Notes: generated from the sequence alone by a model not told the origin. Positions 25,511 to 37,924 are shown, counted from the first letter of the stretch. The stretch: 64,000 nt of DNA from Utricularia gibba (GCA_002189035.1 NEEC01000013.1:372001-436000); one strand, 5' to 3'. Numbers and translations are program-made.

Positions 25511-28500
25511 AAAAGTGTAGTATGAATGTTGACCTTAAGGAGTTAATTTTTGAGAGAAAGGTGAAGTTTAAATCAAGTACAAATTGTTACAATTTTATAA
25601 ACGAAGTTGCAAAGATGAATAGTGAAATTATTTTAAATGATGAAACTTGAGTAAAATAACTGTAAGGTAAATAATAGAAGCAAAATTAAATGATGAACCT
25701 TAAGTAAAATGATTGTTCATGAGATTAGAATCCTTCCCAACTATATTCGATGTGTCTCCACTCTTCTTTAGTTTTCTTAAGTATCTAGTTATAGGAACAA
25801 AGATGAGGTATAAGAATTGTCTCATATAGCTCCCTGTTGGATGAACAGAAAAATAAGAAGCCTAACTGTCGATTTTCTTCACAATCGATCACGTGTGTTT
25901 GCCGGAGTGTTACCAATAATCCAATGGTCCAAATACGATATCACAATCCATCTATTTTCTTGAAGTACGATCACAAATACAATACTATCTTCCTCAAATC
26001 TAAAACTCGTAGGTAGTGGCCAAGTACTCATGAAATTTGAATAGGGATTGTTCTAGAAAGATTGTAATGAATTCACATGGAGACATGCAAAACCCGATCA
26101 AATTTAGGGAAGAAGTGAAGAATTATTCATGAAAATATAGAAAGAGAAGTTTCTCAACCCACAAACGAAGGGTTTAGCTACGAACAGCTATACAAAACAT
26201 GAAACTGAACGTAAGTTCAAGATGAAGAATCAAGTATCAACTTAAAACTAGAAAGATGAAGTCTTCTTTTTGTCTATGGTTGCTAGCTCATAAGTTCTGC
26301 TACCACGTTTGTGTGCATTGCAAGGAATCTTTCTACTATACTAATACTACATGAATAAATCATTAATACTTTGTGTTATTCTAAAAATCATGCAGAATGT
26401 CTTTTTGAAAGGAATCTTGTTTGTCACCTTATGTTGCCTCTTTTTTCCACTTTATGCTATATGTACCCCTTTGGCCATACACACAAATACAACTAAATTC
26501 AAGAAAAAAAATAGATAAAATATAATAATAAATATAATTATCCTAATATAACTAGAATCTACAACTTATATTATAAACTTCTAATATGAAAATTTTAATC
26601 ACATTTAAATACAGAGAAAGACACAAAAGGTGATGATAAAATCACACTTAACATGTAGCTAAGAAAGATGCACTTATATGGCAAAAGAGCTTTTTATATG
26701 CTAATTTTTCATCCTTGAGCGACATGCCAAGGACCAATCAAGGCAAGGTCATGAGATGTGAGAAATTTTCCAAGTTCGTAAACTTACCAAACAAGCATTT
26801 GGTGAAAAACCTAGGCTACAACTCTCAAGTTGGCATTAATTCACAATAATGTGCGTGGACCCATGAATATAGGCACACCTACAAGTAACAAATATTTTTA
26901 ATATTTATAGACAATCATACTAGATATTACTGAATTTTTATTATGCCCATCACATTTGAAGAAAACGACTACTTTAAGATCTTCAAAACTTTGGTTGAAA
27001 ATATATCTAATTGAACAATGATGGCGAATATACAACACATAAACTTGCATAAATTTATGACCAAAAAGAGATAATTCATCACTTTACTACACCTCACATC
27101 ATTGAGCAAAACAGAGTAAGTGAAAAGAGAAATCATACTATAATAGAGATAGCAAGCGTATGCTATGTGAAAAAAAACACCTCTAGAATATTAGAGTGAA
27201 GTAGTAAATACAACCATTTATCTATTAAACAGACTACCAACAAAGGGGTTGACTGAAAATAAAATACCATATGAAATCTGGCATGAACAAACACTCAATA
27301 TGGAACACATTTTTGTATTTGGATGTGTATGTTTTATTCATGTTTCTAAAGAAAAGAGAAGAAAGTTGGATAAGAAAGCTTAACTAGGCATTCAGCTAGG
27401 ATACAATGACATCATTAAAGGATATAGAGTGCTAACATTACCTAGTATGAAATTAAGAATTACCAGGGATGTAGTTTTTGATAAATCCAAAACATAGTAC
27501 TGGAACTCAAGTAAAAACATAACAATGCATGATCAAAGAACAACCTTAGTTTTTTTTTTCCAGTTTTGCTCACAAAGGCTATTCACAAAGAGAAGGAATT
27601 GGTGACTTTGAGACATTTGCACTTATGGCAAGGTTAGATACAACTAAATTGTTGGTTGCATTAGCTGTCTCCGAAATTCGCATGTCTATCATCTTGATAT
27701 TAAATATGATATTCTAAATGGATAACTTAATGAGGAAATTTATTTGTCACATCCACTCAATTTTTTGAAAAAATGAAAAGAAGATAAAGTGCTATTATTT
27801 TAAAAGTCCCTATATGGTTTATAACAAGCTCCAATAGCACTGTATATTCGAATCGATTGTCATTTTCAGAAACAAGGATTTCAAAAAAATTCTAAATGAA
27901 AATACTTTATATGTACTAGAAATGGCGAAAGACTAATTAAAAAGCAAAAGGAGAGGCTTATGTGTAACTTTGAAATGTATGATCTTCAAAAAAATGAGAT
28001 TTTTTTGAATATGAAAGTAAAAAAAACTAAAGAGTAGCTTTTTTTTGTCACAAACAAAGTATTCGGAAGACTTAGTGAAAAGATTTGAACTTGACGATGG
28101 TAAACATGCATCAGTACCTACTTTACCAAATTGCAAACTTGTGGCTATTGATTCTGCTGTAGGAAAGATCATCTTTGATCCTAGAAATTTAGTGGAGGAA
28201 TCAATGTTCACAAGTATTATTGGAGCACTTATGTACCTCACAATGACTAGACTGAACATAGCATTTGTGGTAAGCTTAATATCAAGGTTGATGACTAAAC
28301 CACATCAAATCCATCTGGAAGGTGCCCTAAAAATTTTAAAATATGTTAGAAGTACTACAACCTATGGGTTATGTTTTTGGGGACATCATTGATCTCAAAT
28401 CCACAAGTGGATACCTATTCATGCTAGTTGATACAACAATTGCGTGGAATAGTAAAAAACAAAAAGTTATCACTTGACAATCAGCCAAACCAGAATACAT

Positions 28501-28787
28501 GGCAACTACAGCCATTGCTAACCATGCTATATGGTTGTAAAAGATCTTATCAGATTTAAAGATTGAAGTGCAGAAATCAATAACTCTTCGAATCGACAAC
28601 AAATCAGCAATCAATATGGCAAAAAACACAATTAAATTTTGGAGAAGGAAGCATATACACATGAAATTTCATGCACTTCAAGAATATGTTAGGAGCAAGT
28701 AGATTGAGCTTCAATATATACCTTCAAATGACCAGATTGCCAATTGATATTTTGTCAAAATTAGTAGTGTTCGTGTTCTTTTTTTAG
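25511..28787 (+). mobile_element. Ty1/copia pol segment (integrase, RT, RNase H)
   Basis: The plus strand carries decayed copia pol in normal order. Integrase core: NKYF and the DNHTRYY-like block near 26890-26930, then ITFEENDYFKIFKTLVE near 26950. Integrase C-terminus: IPYEIWHEQTLNMEHIFVFG at about 27270 and RRKLDKKA near 27360. Reverse transcriptase start: FALMARLDTTKLLVALA near 27620. Connection domain and RNase H: GALMYLTMTRLNIAFVVSLI near 28220, SGYLFMLV...WNSKKQ near 28400 and a KHIHMKFH block near 28650. It most likely belongs to the same element as the gag at 17575 and 23326. The part 25650-26640 shows no pol motif and may be another insertion. Confidence 0.85.
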
Positions 28788-29789
28788 TGTTAGGATGAGG
28801 ATTTAGATGAGTTAAAATAGGTAAAAAATTTAAAATTAGTGTTAATGAAATTAGTGTGTGCAAAAACATGTTTTAGGCCTATTTTGTATCTATCTGTTTG
28901 TTGTGGTGAACTTACTATTCATCTAGGCCCAAGAACGGCAAATAGGGAAAGGAAAGGTGAGCCTCCCCAACGCATGCAATAGGGGTAGGCATGATTAAGT
29001 AGAGACAGAGAACGAAGATTTCAAATGTTGAGAGAGATTTTCCGATGAGTTAAACTAGTTTTAGGGAAGAAGACGAATGAGGGAAAGTTCCACCATGATA
29101 GTGGAACTCACCTCTAGCACTGGGGGACCACAGAACAGAAGTCTATTTGTGTAATGAAGACGATGGAAGCAGTTCCAAAGTGACACTGGAACAACTCCAT
29201 CGCTCAAAACAACAATAGAGCACTAGGAACCTTCCTAGCAAATCCTTACAACCAGTCTGCACAAGAAGAGAAAGTTGACGCATGCTAGGATCTCACTAAA
29301 AAACTTGAACGGACATTTTACTTTCTGCATTTACTTTTATGAACATACTCGTATTTGACATTTCTAGCTTGAACGTTAACAATATTGCCTTGTTTACTTG
29401 CATAAACGTGATTTCCTATTGTTTTATTTACTGTTTTCAAGCATGAATTGAAATAGTGATTTGAGCAGATTTAATTTTCCCCTAAGCATGATTAACTTGA
29501 GGATTAAGATAAGAATTTACTCTTAAATTTTCAAAAGCACTGATTTACTCATCTCGCTACCTATCTTTAGTGTAGAAACCATTTTATGAATTTTTACTAA
29601 TTTCTTTAAAGTAAAAACTCATTTCCCAACGAGAACCCACTCAATTTAATCTCGTTTGTGTATAAGACATACAATTAAAAACCGTTTGCTCTCTGTAGAT
29701 TGACTTGAACTTGCCACAAATGCATTATTTTCTTTGAAAATGTGGTATAGAATGCTTGTTCAGTTTGATAAATATATTTTGATGGGGCA
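28788..29789 (+). repeat. LTR-like repeat, family C, copy 1
   Basis: It starts TGTTAGGATGAGGA and ends near TTTTGATGGGGCA. The copy at 38826-41140 shares the start (TGTTAGGAT), a CATGTTTTAGGCC-like block, GACGATGGAAGCAGT-like, ACTCAxxTTA, CAATTAAAAACCGTTTGCT-like and the TTTTGATGRG end, all in the same order. The lack of coding motifs and the TG...CA shape fit an LTR of about 1 kb. Target-site duplications were not resolved. Confidence 0.65.
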
Positions 29790-31104
29790 AAATAGAAAAA
29801 ATGAAAGAACAAGATAATTTCATCCTACACCAAATTTGGTTCATGAGTATGAATAATTTTAATGGGTAGAGATATACATTTGGTATGTTTGGTACGAGGG
29901 ATTATTAAAACTTAAAAAAAAACCTGAGATTTTCGTTATTAAAAAGAAAAAATAAATCCTAGTGGGGGAGGTGAGTAGAAATATTTTCCCGTAGCTAAAC
30001 CCAATAATGAATTCTTAATAAAACTAAACTAATTGATTATTTTACATTCAACCAAACGTGGCCTTAGGTAGAAGTAGTAACACTTGAAAAGAAGGAAAAA
30101 TTATCAAATGTGAGAAGATGAAAGTTTGTCAACAACCAACAAGCTGAAAGAAAGAGATATGATATACAAAATCTAATAACATGGCAAGAAGGATAAAAAA
30201 TATATTTTCCACTTATGCAAAGATGAAAAGAAAAAAGAAAGACAAAGGGATTTTGAAGTGTAAAACCAGGACACAAGAGAGACCTCAAACCAAACTCCTA
30301 GAGGAGGGAAGAAAACTCAGAATTAAGAAAACGAAGGGAATGCTACTAGTCGAAATATTGAAATCGGTTCTAGGATTTGTTTCTTTTAGATAAGAATAGT
30401 ATTATTGATAAGCAATTTTATATCACTTATACTTATGTTTTTTAAGACTCGATTGGGTTAGTTTTGTATTTTTTTTTTAGATCAAGTTTATAACTATTAT
30501 ACCACTTTAATATTTTTGGAGGTAAAGTGTGCTTTGTGATTTTTCAACAGAATTTTTGCCTAATTTGGAGGTAATTCAAGCTGACCTTGGTGAAGTCAAC
30601 GATTTGATATATCTGAATGAAAACTCGATCAAAGATTTTCAGATAAAATAAGATTCACATCTTATCTTGGAAGATTTGAATCTTAAGTTAAAAAATTTGC
30701 ATCTAATCTTAGAAGATTCAAATAAAAAATTTTATACAAGCTCATCAAGAAAGCCCAACAAATCCTTGCCATTATATAAACACTAGAGTTTGAAAACCGG
30801 AGGAGAGTTAGTTTGGATGTAGAATCGAGTCCAACATATTTTGGATTTTTTTCCTTTTGTTTTTCATTAACTTTTGTGTTTTAGAGTCAAGCATGCAAAT
30901 GTGAGCGCTTGTGGCTAAGGATATAAAGTAAAGTCTTGTTTGCACAAATTCAGCACGTGTAACTATCTCACTATGGTCTTTAGCATTAATTTGACGTTTG
31001 ATTCTGTTTTTTACAATGTTTCTTCATTTCAAGTCCAACTTGGTTGATCATATGTGTTCTTTTATTATCAAATCTGAACAGATGCATGATGGAAAATGAT
31101 TAGT
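29790..31104. other. AT-rich stretch, no recognised gene
   Basis: Open frames here (for example near 30181-30393) are lysine-rich translations of A-rich DNA and show no family motif. The part 30560-31000 has the look of LTR or leader sequence (a TATATAAACAC box near 30772), but no partner copy or ends were found. Confidence 0.4.
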
Positions 31105-31490
31105 ACACATAACTTAAGAAACCTAATTTAAAGTTAGATCAAAGAGTTATGATGTGTTTAATAGGCAAGGTTTTTAGGTAAAGATTAATAGGATCAAATA
31201 GACTTATTCCTATATACGGTGTAAATTGGTGGACTTAAGTGTAGGAAGATTTAGGAAACTTTGAAAATGTAAAACCGAAAATTCAAGAATGAAACGTGGG
31301 TAGACTTGAGGCTTCATTGTTATGAGTATTTTAAGAAGGTTAAGACAAGAACTTAAGTGAGCATATCACGTTTGGAATCTTGAAGCATTGCATTAGTATA
31401 TCTTGAATTAAAATTACGACCTACGATCTCTTTATCTTTATTTTAGCAATCGTTTTTAAATCCATACTAGTCTTAGCTAAAACTTCAAAT
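31105..31490 (+). repeat. Dispersed repeat, copy 2
   Basis: Same-orientation partner of 6745-7125, with TAGATCAAAGAGTT at about 31135 and several further shared blocks in the same order. It is divergent, with no coding content and no recognised class. Confidence 0.6.
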
Positions 31491-31739
31491 TGATTTAAAA
31501 ATCAGAATACATGAACTTTTGTACAACAAGCACTAAGTTCCTTTTATTCAGCCTCAAAGCACTATACATCTTTGTGAAATTGGTTGTTTAATGTGCACTA
31601 GGACTACATAATATTTTATTTGATTCCAAATGTTTATCAATTTGCAAGTGACACAGTCATATTTTTTTTTTTGTAAGCGACAATTTCTTATCATCAATTG
31701 TGCCAACTTTCTTTGAATTATGATGATATAATAAGTCAT

Positions 31740-32580
31740 TTTTTCATTGGGTATTTGGCGAATGATCTCAAAATCTAAGTGTATGCAATCTCACATTTTT
31801 CACCCTTACAACCCCTAAAAAAAAGCCATGAGAGCATCTCACACTTTTTGGTGAAGTAGAGGCATTTTTAGCATTATTATTAGCAATCTCATTGGTATTC
31901 CATCATCTTTTGCCATGTCCCTTGGAAGAATTGCATTCCCTTGCACAACTTTGAGGGTGTTTATCATTATCAAAGGTCTTGACTTGTAGAAGCTATATAA
32001 CGAGTGCATCATTTCTCATAAGATTAGAAGAACCCACTCAATTCATCAGGTAATAATTCATCAAGATCATTCACTTTCTCTGTATCAATTGCCACATGAT
32101 AGTAATTTTTTTTATCTACAGAATGTAAAATTTTCTAAATAATGCAAATTTCATCAACTTCTCTCCAAGATGATTTATATGATTTGTCATTCTTTGAATT
32201 CTAATGATATAGTCAATCATTTGTGGATCAGATGTTTGTTGAATGATCTCAAAACTCCTTTCTAAGTGTTTGCAATCTCACATTGTCTGCCCTAATAGGA
32301 AAAAAGCCACGAGTTCATCTCATACTTCACTTGAATTTGTGGTAAATGCAACTTTCTCAAACAAACTTTTCATCCAAGGCATGCTAAATCAACCATAAGG
32401 TCTTCTTGTTCCTAAATACATGTGTTTCTAGTTGTCGTTATGCCATCAATAAAGACATCTAGAACTTCATATGCTCCAAATAGAGTCCTCGTGTGTAGCC
32501 AATGTTTGAAATTATCTTTCGTGGGGAGAAATATAGGAACCAAGGCATCATTTGACACTGCTCAGGATAAGTTATAGATT
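31740..32580 (-). mobile_element. Ty1/copia gag fragment, minus strand
   Basis: The minus strand, read from the primer-binding site at 32592 downward, encodes a decayed copia gag with blocks resembling the LQTLRKEF and YYHVAIDTEKVNDLDELLPDEL regions near 32270 and 32090. The right-hand end has the canonical order LTR, PBS, gag. The segment at about 31930-32040 matches 16880-16990 in the other minus-strand copia remnant, including the block TCAAAGGTCTTGACTT. The pol region is absent, so the element is truncated. Confidence 0.7.
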
Positions 32581-32592
32581 GCTCTGATACCA
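32581..32592 (-). other. Primer-binding site (initiator tRNA-Met type)
   Basis: The minus strand reads TGGTATCAGAGC, the standard plant copia primer-binding site complementary to the 3' end of initiator methionine tRNA. It sits three bases from the LTR end at 32596, as expected. Confidence 0.85.
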
Positions 32593-32595
32593 ATT

Positions 32596-33083
32596 TGTTA
32601 AAAGTATTACAAAGCTTCTTCTATTAGTCTATATAATAGAACAAGGATCAAATAAAGAAACCAAAGAACCACTATGGATTGATGCAACTAAAGTAGAGAA
32701 CAATTGAATTGATGCTAATTTTCATACAAAAGAACACACTATACATATTAAATAAATTACTAATTCTATTCATGATAACTACACAACAGTTCTCTCTTAT
32801 TATAATCAGCGAAACCTCCATCATGAGCCCATTTGGTTGTTACATTTCTCTCATTTGCATTGTTGACCCCTTCCTTTCCTTCCCAGGGAAAGTATGCCAC
32901 CAGGTTGTACAAGAATTGAGTCCACGGACATGGAATGTTGGCCAAAATACCTGGTTGTAGGTGAGTCTCAGTATGGGTCCATGGTGATAATGGCTGGGTG
33001 AGGGACGTTAGTATATGCATTATTGAATTCGAGCGGTACATAAATAGGGGCCAGTTATGATTTTTTCATAGCAATCCATAACA
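32596..33083 (-). repeat. 5' LTR of the truncated minus-strand copia
   Basis: On the plus strand it starts TGTTA at 32596 next to the primer-binding site. The nearest matching inverted terminus is TAACA ending at 33083, giving a 488-bp LTR with 5-bp inverted ends. The outer boundary is inferred from this terminal match only, because the second LTR was not found. Confidence 0.65.
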
Positions 33084-34052
33084 TTTTAATAGTGCATTTC
33101 CTTTGATCCTTTTTTTTATATATGGAGATGTCAACAATCATTTGATTTTACATTACATCATGATTTAATTATTTTTAAGTGAAAAATTTTATTAAATTAA
33201 CTTCTTTTAGAAGTTAGATCGATATAAATCTAAATTTTAAATCCTTAATCATCTTACTATGAAATTAGCATTATGTAAAACTATCATATTATTATTGAAT
33301 TATATTTAAATTTTAGTATTAACCCTAAATGGAAATATTGAATTTGCATATTTAAACCCAGACCACCTAACTAAGCCGCCCGGGTGGACCGGACCTGCCA
33401 GCGAAACGGGTGCTAACCCCACGACGATTATAAATATAGCTTCATAGTGTAGAAGGTTTTTACTCTAAATTTTAATGCATGTTGTTTTATTAAACACAAG
33501 TATATTTTTAGGGTTTTGTTTTGTATTCCCAATTGCGATAGCCTTCTCGTGATGATCAAAATGGATTGGGCCGGGCTTTGATGGGAGTGGGTCAAGCTCC
33601 GGTTCATTCGACCAAAGAAAGGGATCCGGCGGGCAGAGTGTGGTGATAGCAGAAGCCCTATTTTAGGTTTGGAATTTTCATGGTTTGACCGACTGCAGGC
33701 ACTGGCAGCAATTAATTAATAATCAATGAAAAATGATGATGATTGGCACCATAAGATATCATCGATCCCTTTATTAAATCTTTGAAATGAATTTCTAAAA
33801 TGTGCGCCGGATGTCTCGAATCATGAAAATGAATTTTTAAAAGTCAAATCAGTGACGGAGGAGGGGAGTTAGTTCCGCATGCTTCCTCATATGTCACGGT
33901 TTGCAAATTGCGGGAGCTGAAAAATGGTTTCTTGGAAAGCAAGACGGGGGAGGGGCAACCAGAATCTTCTGCTCGCTCCCCATAAATTCGTTTCTCCATC
34001 GCCCTCTTTCAAACGCCTCGCCCCTTACAGTTTTTTCTCCGTTTGACCAAAT
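33084..34052. promoter_or_regulatory. Upstream region of the gene at 34053
   Basis: AT-rich up to about 33350, then GC-richer toward the gene. It contains a TGGGCC motif at about 33567, of the type common in promoters of housekeeping plant genes. No gene is seen. The promoter role is inferred from position. Confidence 0.4.
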
Positions 34053-35285
34053 ATGCCCACTATTTCGCCGGCGCCGTTGATGAATTTGGTTGAGCACAGA
34101 CCCGGGGATTCCTCGCTCTGCGTCGAAAAGCGGAACCCCGATTCCGAAAACGGAGTTCCCAGCGCCCGGCACTTGTATATTGCGCCAGCTTTGTACACGA
34201 CTCCGAAGCAAGCTCCCATACCGGAATCTTTCTCCACAGACCGGGCGTTGGTTTCTCCTTACCTTGTGAATCACAAGTCCCGTCGTGGATTGGGAGTTGA
34301 CCCTTCTCAACCTTCCGATATGGGGGAGGAGAAGGTGGTTAACGATTTTGGGAACGATGAATTTGATGGCGAGAACGATGACTTCAGGTCTGTTGACGCC
34401 AGGAGTGAAGCCAGTGTCATGGGTGCAGCTGAATCTTTTTCCTTTGGTCGGATTGATAGCAGTTCTGCTTCTGGTTTCGGAGAATTCATAGATGCCAACG
34501 AAGGTGCTGACCTTTTTGCCTTTTTACTTACCTTGTCGTTTGGTTCTGAATCCCCCCTTTTTTTTTCATGACTGATATCTTTTCTGGAAATAGACTTCTC
34601 CGAAGATGGGTCTGTTTCGAATTCGCCTCTTCGAAGGCATAATCTGGAAGAAGTTTTGCATTCCACTAGACTGAATGTTGTGGAGGAAATGGAGAGAAGA
34701 AAGGCTGCAGAGGAAACGGTGATGTTGATGAGGAGTCAATGGGAGAGGATACGTGGCTTGTTTTCTGAGGCTGGTCTGACTTTCCCTGCTCCCCCGGCCT
34801 CCATCGACACGGAAAATGACAGCAGCTGCATCGACCAGTTACTGCAGGAACTTGTTGTCTCCAGATGTGTTGCAGCCGCAGTTGCAGGAGGCCTTGCGCG
34901 TGCTGAAACCGAACAAGTGTTTTCCGCCATCATCCAGTCCAAAGATCAAGAGATTCAGCGATTACATGGCCGCCTTCAGTACTACGAAACGGTGAACCAC
35001 GAAATGTCGCAGAGGAAGCTCGTCGGTTAGTAGTGAAATCAAGCATCTTGAACCTTCATCTTCATCCATCTGATGCTTGCTTTGTTCATTCAACCAATCG
35101 CAGAGGCCGCACGTAGACAACAGCAGAAGAAGAGGAACCGAAGACTATGGATGTGGAGTGTGATGGGGCTTTCGGTTGTCGCCGTGGGAGCTTCATTTGT
35201 GGCAGCATATGCGTATACTTCTTCTACTCCAAATGAATCATCTCCATCAGGCAACGAGCTCAGCATCACAGAAGAGAAGCTGTAG
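34053..35285 (+). CDS. Tail-anchored coiled-coil protein of unknown function
   Basis: Exons 34053-34503, 34594-35025 and 35104-35285 (GT-AG introns, both phase 1) give 354 aa. I do not recognise a named family. The N-terminal half (1-150) is acidic, serine-rich and probably disordered; it begins MPTISPAPLMNLVEHRPGDS. Residues about 175-295 look helical and coiled-coil prone (VVEEMERRKAAEETVMLMRS, then DQEIQRLHGRLQYYE). A strongly basic patch (RRQQQKKRNRR, 298-308) precedes one hydrophobic segment at about 311-331, with a short polar C-terminal tail. This layout is that of a tail-anchored membrane protein with the bulk facing the cytosol. The gene is convergent with the pinin gene, 304 bases apart. 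Splicing and frame close perfectly, so it is very likely a real host gene. Confidence 0.85.
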
Positions 35286-35589
35286 CTTTCTTACTGTGAG
35301 ACCAATTTTCTTCCATCGATGTTTTATCTGCAAGTCACACGTTGATGGATAAACACGCTTTTTCTTGACTTGGGCCATTCATGATGATGAAGGTTTCAGT
35401 CGGTAGTTATCAACTGCCGTGGGCCGCCGGCGCCGGCAGAGAGAAGGGAAGGCAACAAAGCAAAGAATTACATTAGGTGAAACCAAGAGAAACTAGACAC
35501 AGCCCTTGCATACGATACCAACAATAGAAGAAAACAATGAAGCGCAAAAAACACTCGTATCTCCGGGCAGTGCAACCACTAAGACATAC

Positions 35590-37924
35590 CTACTGCGGTT
35601 CCTTGTTTTCCTCCAGTTGATTTGCTGCGCTGTTTTCTTCTACCTTAATCGCTTCCTTTCTGATGCTCTCGTCCATTCCCAGCACGTCGTCCATCATATC
35701 ATCCAGGGTGGCATTAATGTCCTCCACATCATCCTCGTCTTCGTTGCTCTGATCTGGGATTTTTCTTGTTTTTGGTCCGTGCTCAAGCTGATGAGTCTCC
35801 AATTCCTTGTCCATTGTCTCTTGCAAATTGGCGACTGCGTTGCTGTTTGGTCGCCTTCCCTTTCTCCCGTTTTGCCACTTCTCGAGCTCCTTGTCTACAT
35901 TACCAATGTACTGCTCACTAATTTGACTCTGATAATGTGTTAGTTCCTCTCTTCTAGCAGCTTTCCATTCTTCAAATATCTGAAAGCAAATGCCACGAAT
36001 ATTAAATGTCATTGAGACAAGAAAATCGTCAAAGGGTTCCTGATATTCTCTGTTCATCCCAATTTCAAGTTGTCAGACATGCAGAATAGTCAATGATTAA
36101 TGATGAAATAACTCACCTTGCCTTTCTCCTGATTAGACAGAGTAGGTTTTTCATCCAGAGGTTTTGCGAACATGTAAAAAATTGGAGGTTTTGCCTGGGT
36201 CCTAAAATACGAGCAAAACAAAGAAAAAAAAACTTGTTTTAGGCGCCGGCAAACTAGATTCAGATGATCAACCTAGACTCAAAGTATGCAATGTCATATT
36301 GCACATTCCAAAATTCTGCACATAAGTGAGCACTTATCTTGAAGTCTATTAAATTGCGAATAGGGACACTTTGGACCAAAATTAGAAATAACCTGCCAAG
36401 CATGACAGGAAAACTGACGACATCAGTTATCAGTACAAGTAAAGGTGTACTTTACCGGCCTACACATAAAGGAGTACCTTACGAAATTTCCTAGTTTTCT
36501 GTGGTGTTCACTCCAACGAAGAAACAGCAGATCCAGCTTTTTTTCCTCGGCCTTGGCTGCAGTACGGGCTCTAAGGATCTAATGTTTGAACCACAAGAGA
36601 AAAGCCCAATGCCTGGGGTGAAACTTTTTGTGTTCGTACTAGAGTATCTAAAACTGATTCATTAGGAGGTTAATATACCAGGTCTCTCTTCCGCTTTTCT
36701 GCAATCTGCTCACGCTCTTGCTGCCGTAGCTTTTCACGTTCTTCCCGAGCTCGCCGTTCAGCCTATACAGATGCAATCCAGGAATACAGAATCAATTACA
36801 GCTATGAATGAGAAAGGCAGAATGCATTTAAATAATCAGGTGTGTGAATTTCTATTGCATGTCTAGGAATACAAAAAAAAAAAAAAAGAAATCTTAAGAG
36901 GTACACTGATCTGATCGCTCACCCTTTTCAAAGAATCTGATCTCTTCATGTACGCCTCTGTGGATGCCAGCTGCATGTCTTCCTTCCTAAATCTCTGAAA
37001 ATGAGATACAAAGGCAAAATATTAGGCGAAAGCAACCAAACATCCTTTCACGCTCATGAAAAAAGGCCTTGCTTCCCAAGAAGCTGTCCAAGCATTCTCT
37101 TATTTCTGATAACCAACTTCGGGTCTTCATTCTTAGGAAACACCCGTGGCACAGGTTCCGCGGGAAGAGCATCAAAATCCTACAAAAGGAGAAGCAGAGC
37201 CCAGTAAAAATTAAAATCCGGCTCATACTTCCCTTACTCAGATCTTATTTAGATAAAAACAGGCATTACCATCTTAGACGGCCTTTGGAGTCCAAAGCTT
37301 CCCCGGACCTCCCCAGCAGTGCCCTCTCTGGCTTCATCAGCATCCTTATCATGCACATCAGCTACCGTTTCACTGCCACCATCTGCTATTTCTCCGTCTT
37401 CCACCTTCAATCCGACAATGGGAATGAGAAAAGTTATGTCATCCAAATGTACGAACGTATTGAAAAGTGCGTGGAAACATCCATACCTTGACAACAGCTG
37501 AAGAAAGTCGCCTCTTTGCTGGTGGCTGGTCTTCTGCATCGTTTCTCTCCGCCTTCATATTTTAATAAACTTCCCTTAGGTACATGAAAAACAAAATACG
37601 AGATTTTTTTTGTCGAGATGACATTATATCAGATGTCAAGGATAAAGAAGTTCACAGGTCGAATGAAACCACGGCCGCGGCCACCGTTGGCTGGGAAATT
37701 GCGAGGACCAGCTCCCCCAAAGCCTCCGCGACGAACACCACGCGGATCACGGAGTCGAACAGTAATCTAATACATAAATATCAACGAGCATGCACAAGGA
37801 ATAAGTCTTGTGTTCGACAGCATTGATAGATAGAACCAAAAAGTGTACAATTTACCTCTCGCTGCTGGCGATAGAGCTCGTCAATCTCTTGGCGGAGCTC
37901 TTCCTCCGCCTTCTCCGCAACCAT
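35590..37924 (-). CDS. Pinin homologue (pinin/SDK/memA domain), splicing-associated nuclear protein
   Basis: Ten exons on the minus strand: 37924-37856, 37766-37656, 37552-37487, 37404-37270, 37179-37073, 36992-36923, 36762-36679, 36578-36478, 36201-36117 and 35979-35590; 405 aa. The N-terminus (EELRQEIDELYRQQRE) is a short helix, followed by an RG/GG-rich stretch (RRGGFGGAG, GGRGRGF). The pinin/SDK/memA domain runs from about residue 128 to 285, with DFDALPAEPVPRVFPKNEDP, RNKRMLGQLLG, a long charged helix (AERRAREEREKLRQQEREQI) and LLFLRWSEHHRKL. The C-terminus holds FEEWKAARREEL, ETMDKELETHQLEHGPK and an acidic end. Pinin is a peripheral exon-junction-complex factor acting in alternative splicing in the nucleus. 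Intron 5 needs a GC donor (see findings), and the intron 2 donor (GTGAAC) is weak, so those two boundaries are less sure than the rest. Confidence 0.93.

Noticed and set aside
30181-30393. Lysine-rich open frame
   Set aside because: It is a translation of A-rich DNA with no domain, no splice partners and no similarity that I recognise.
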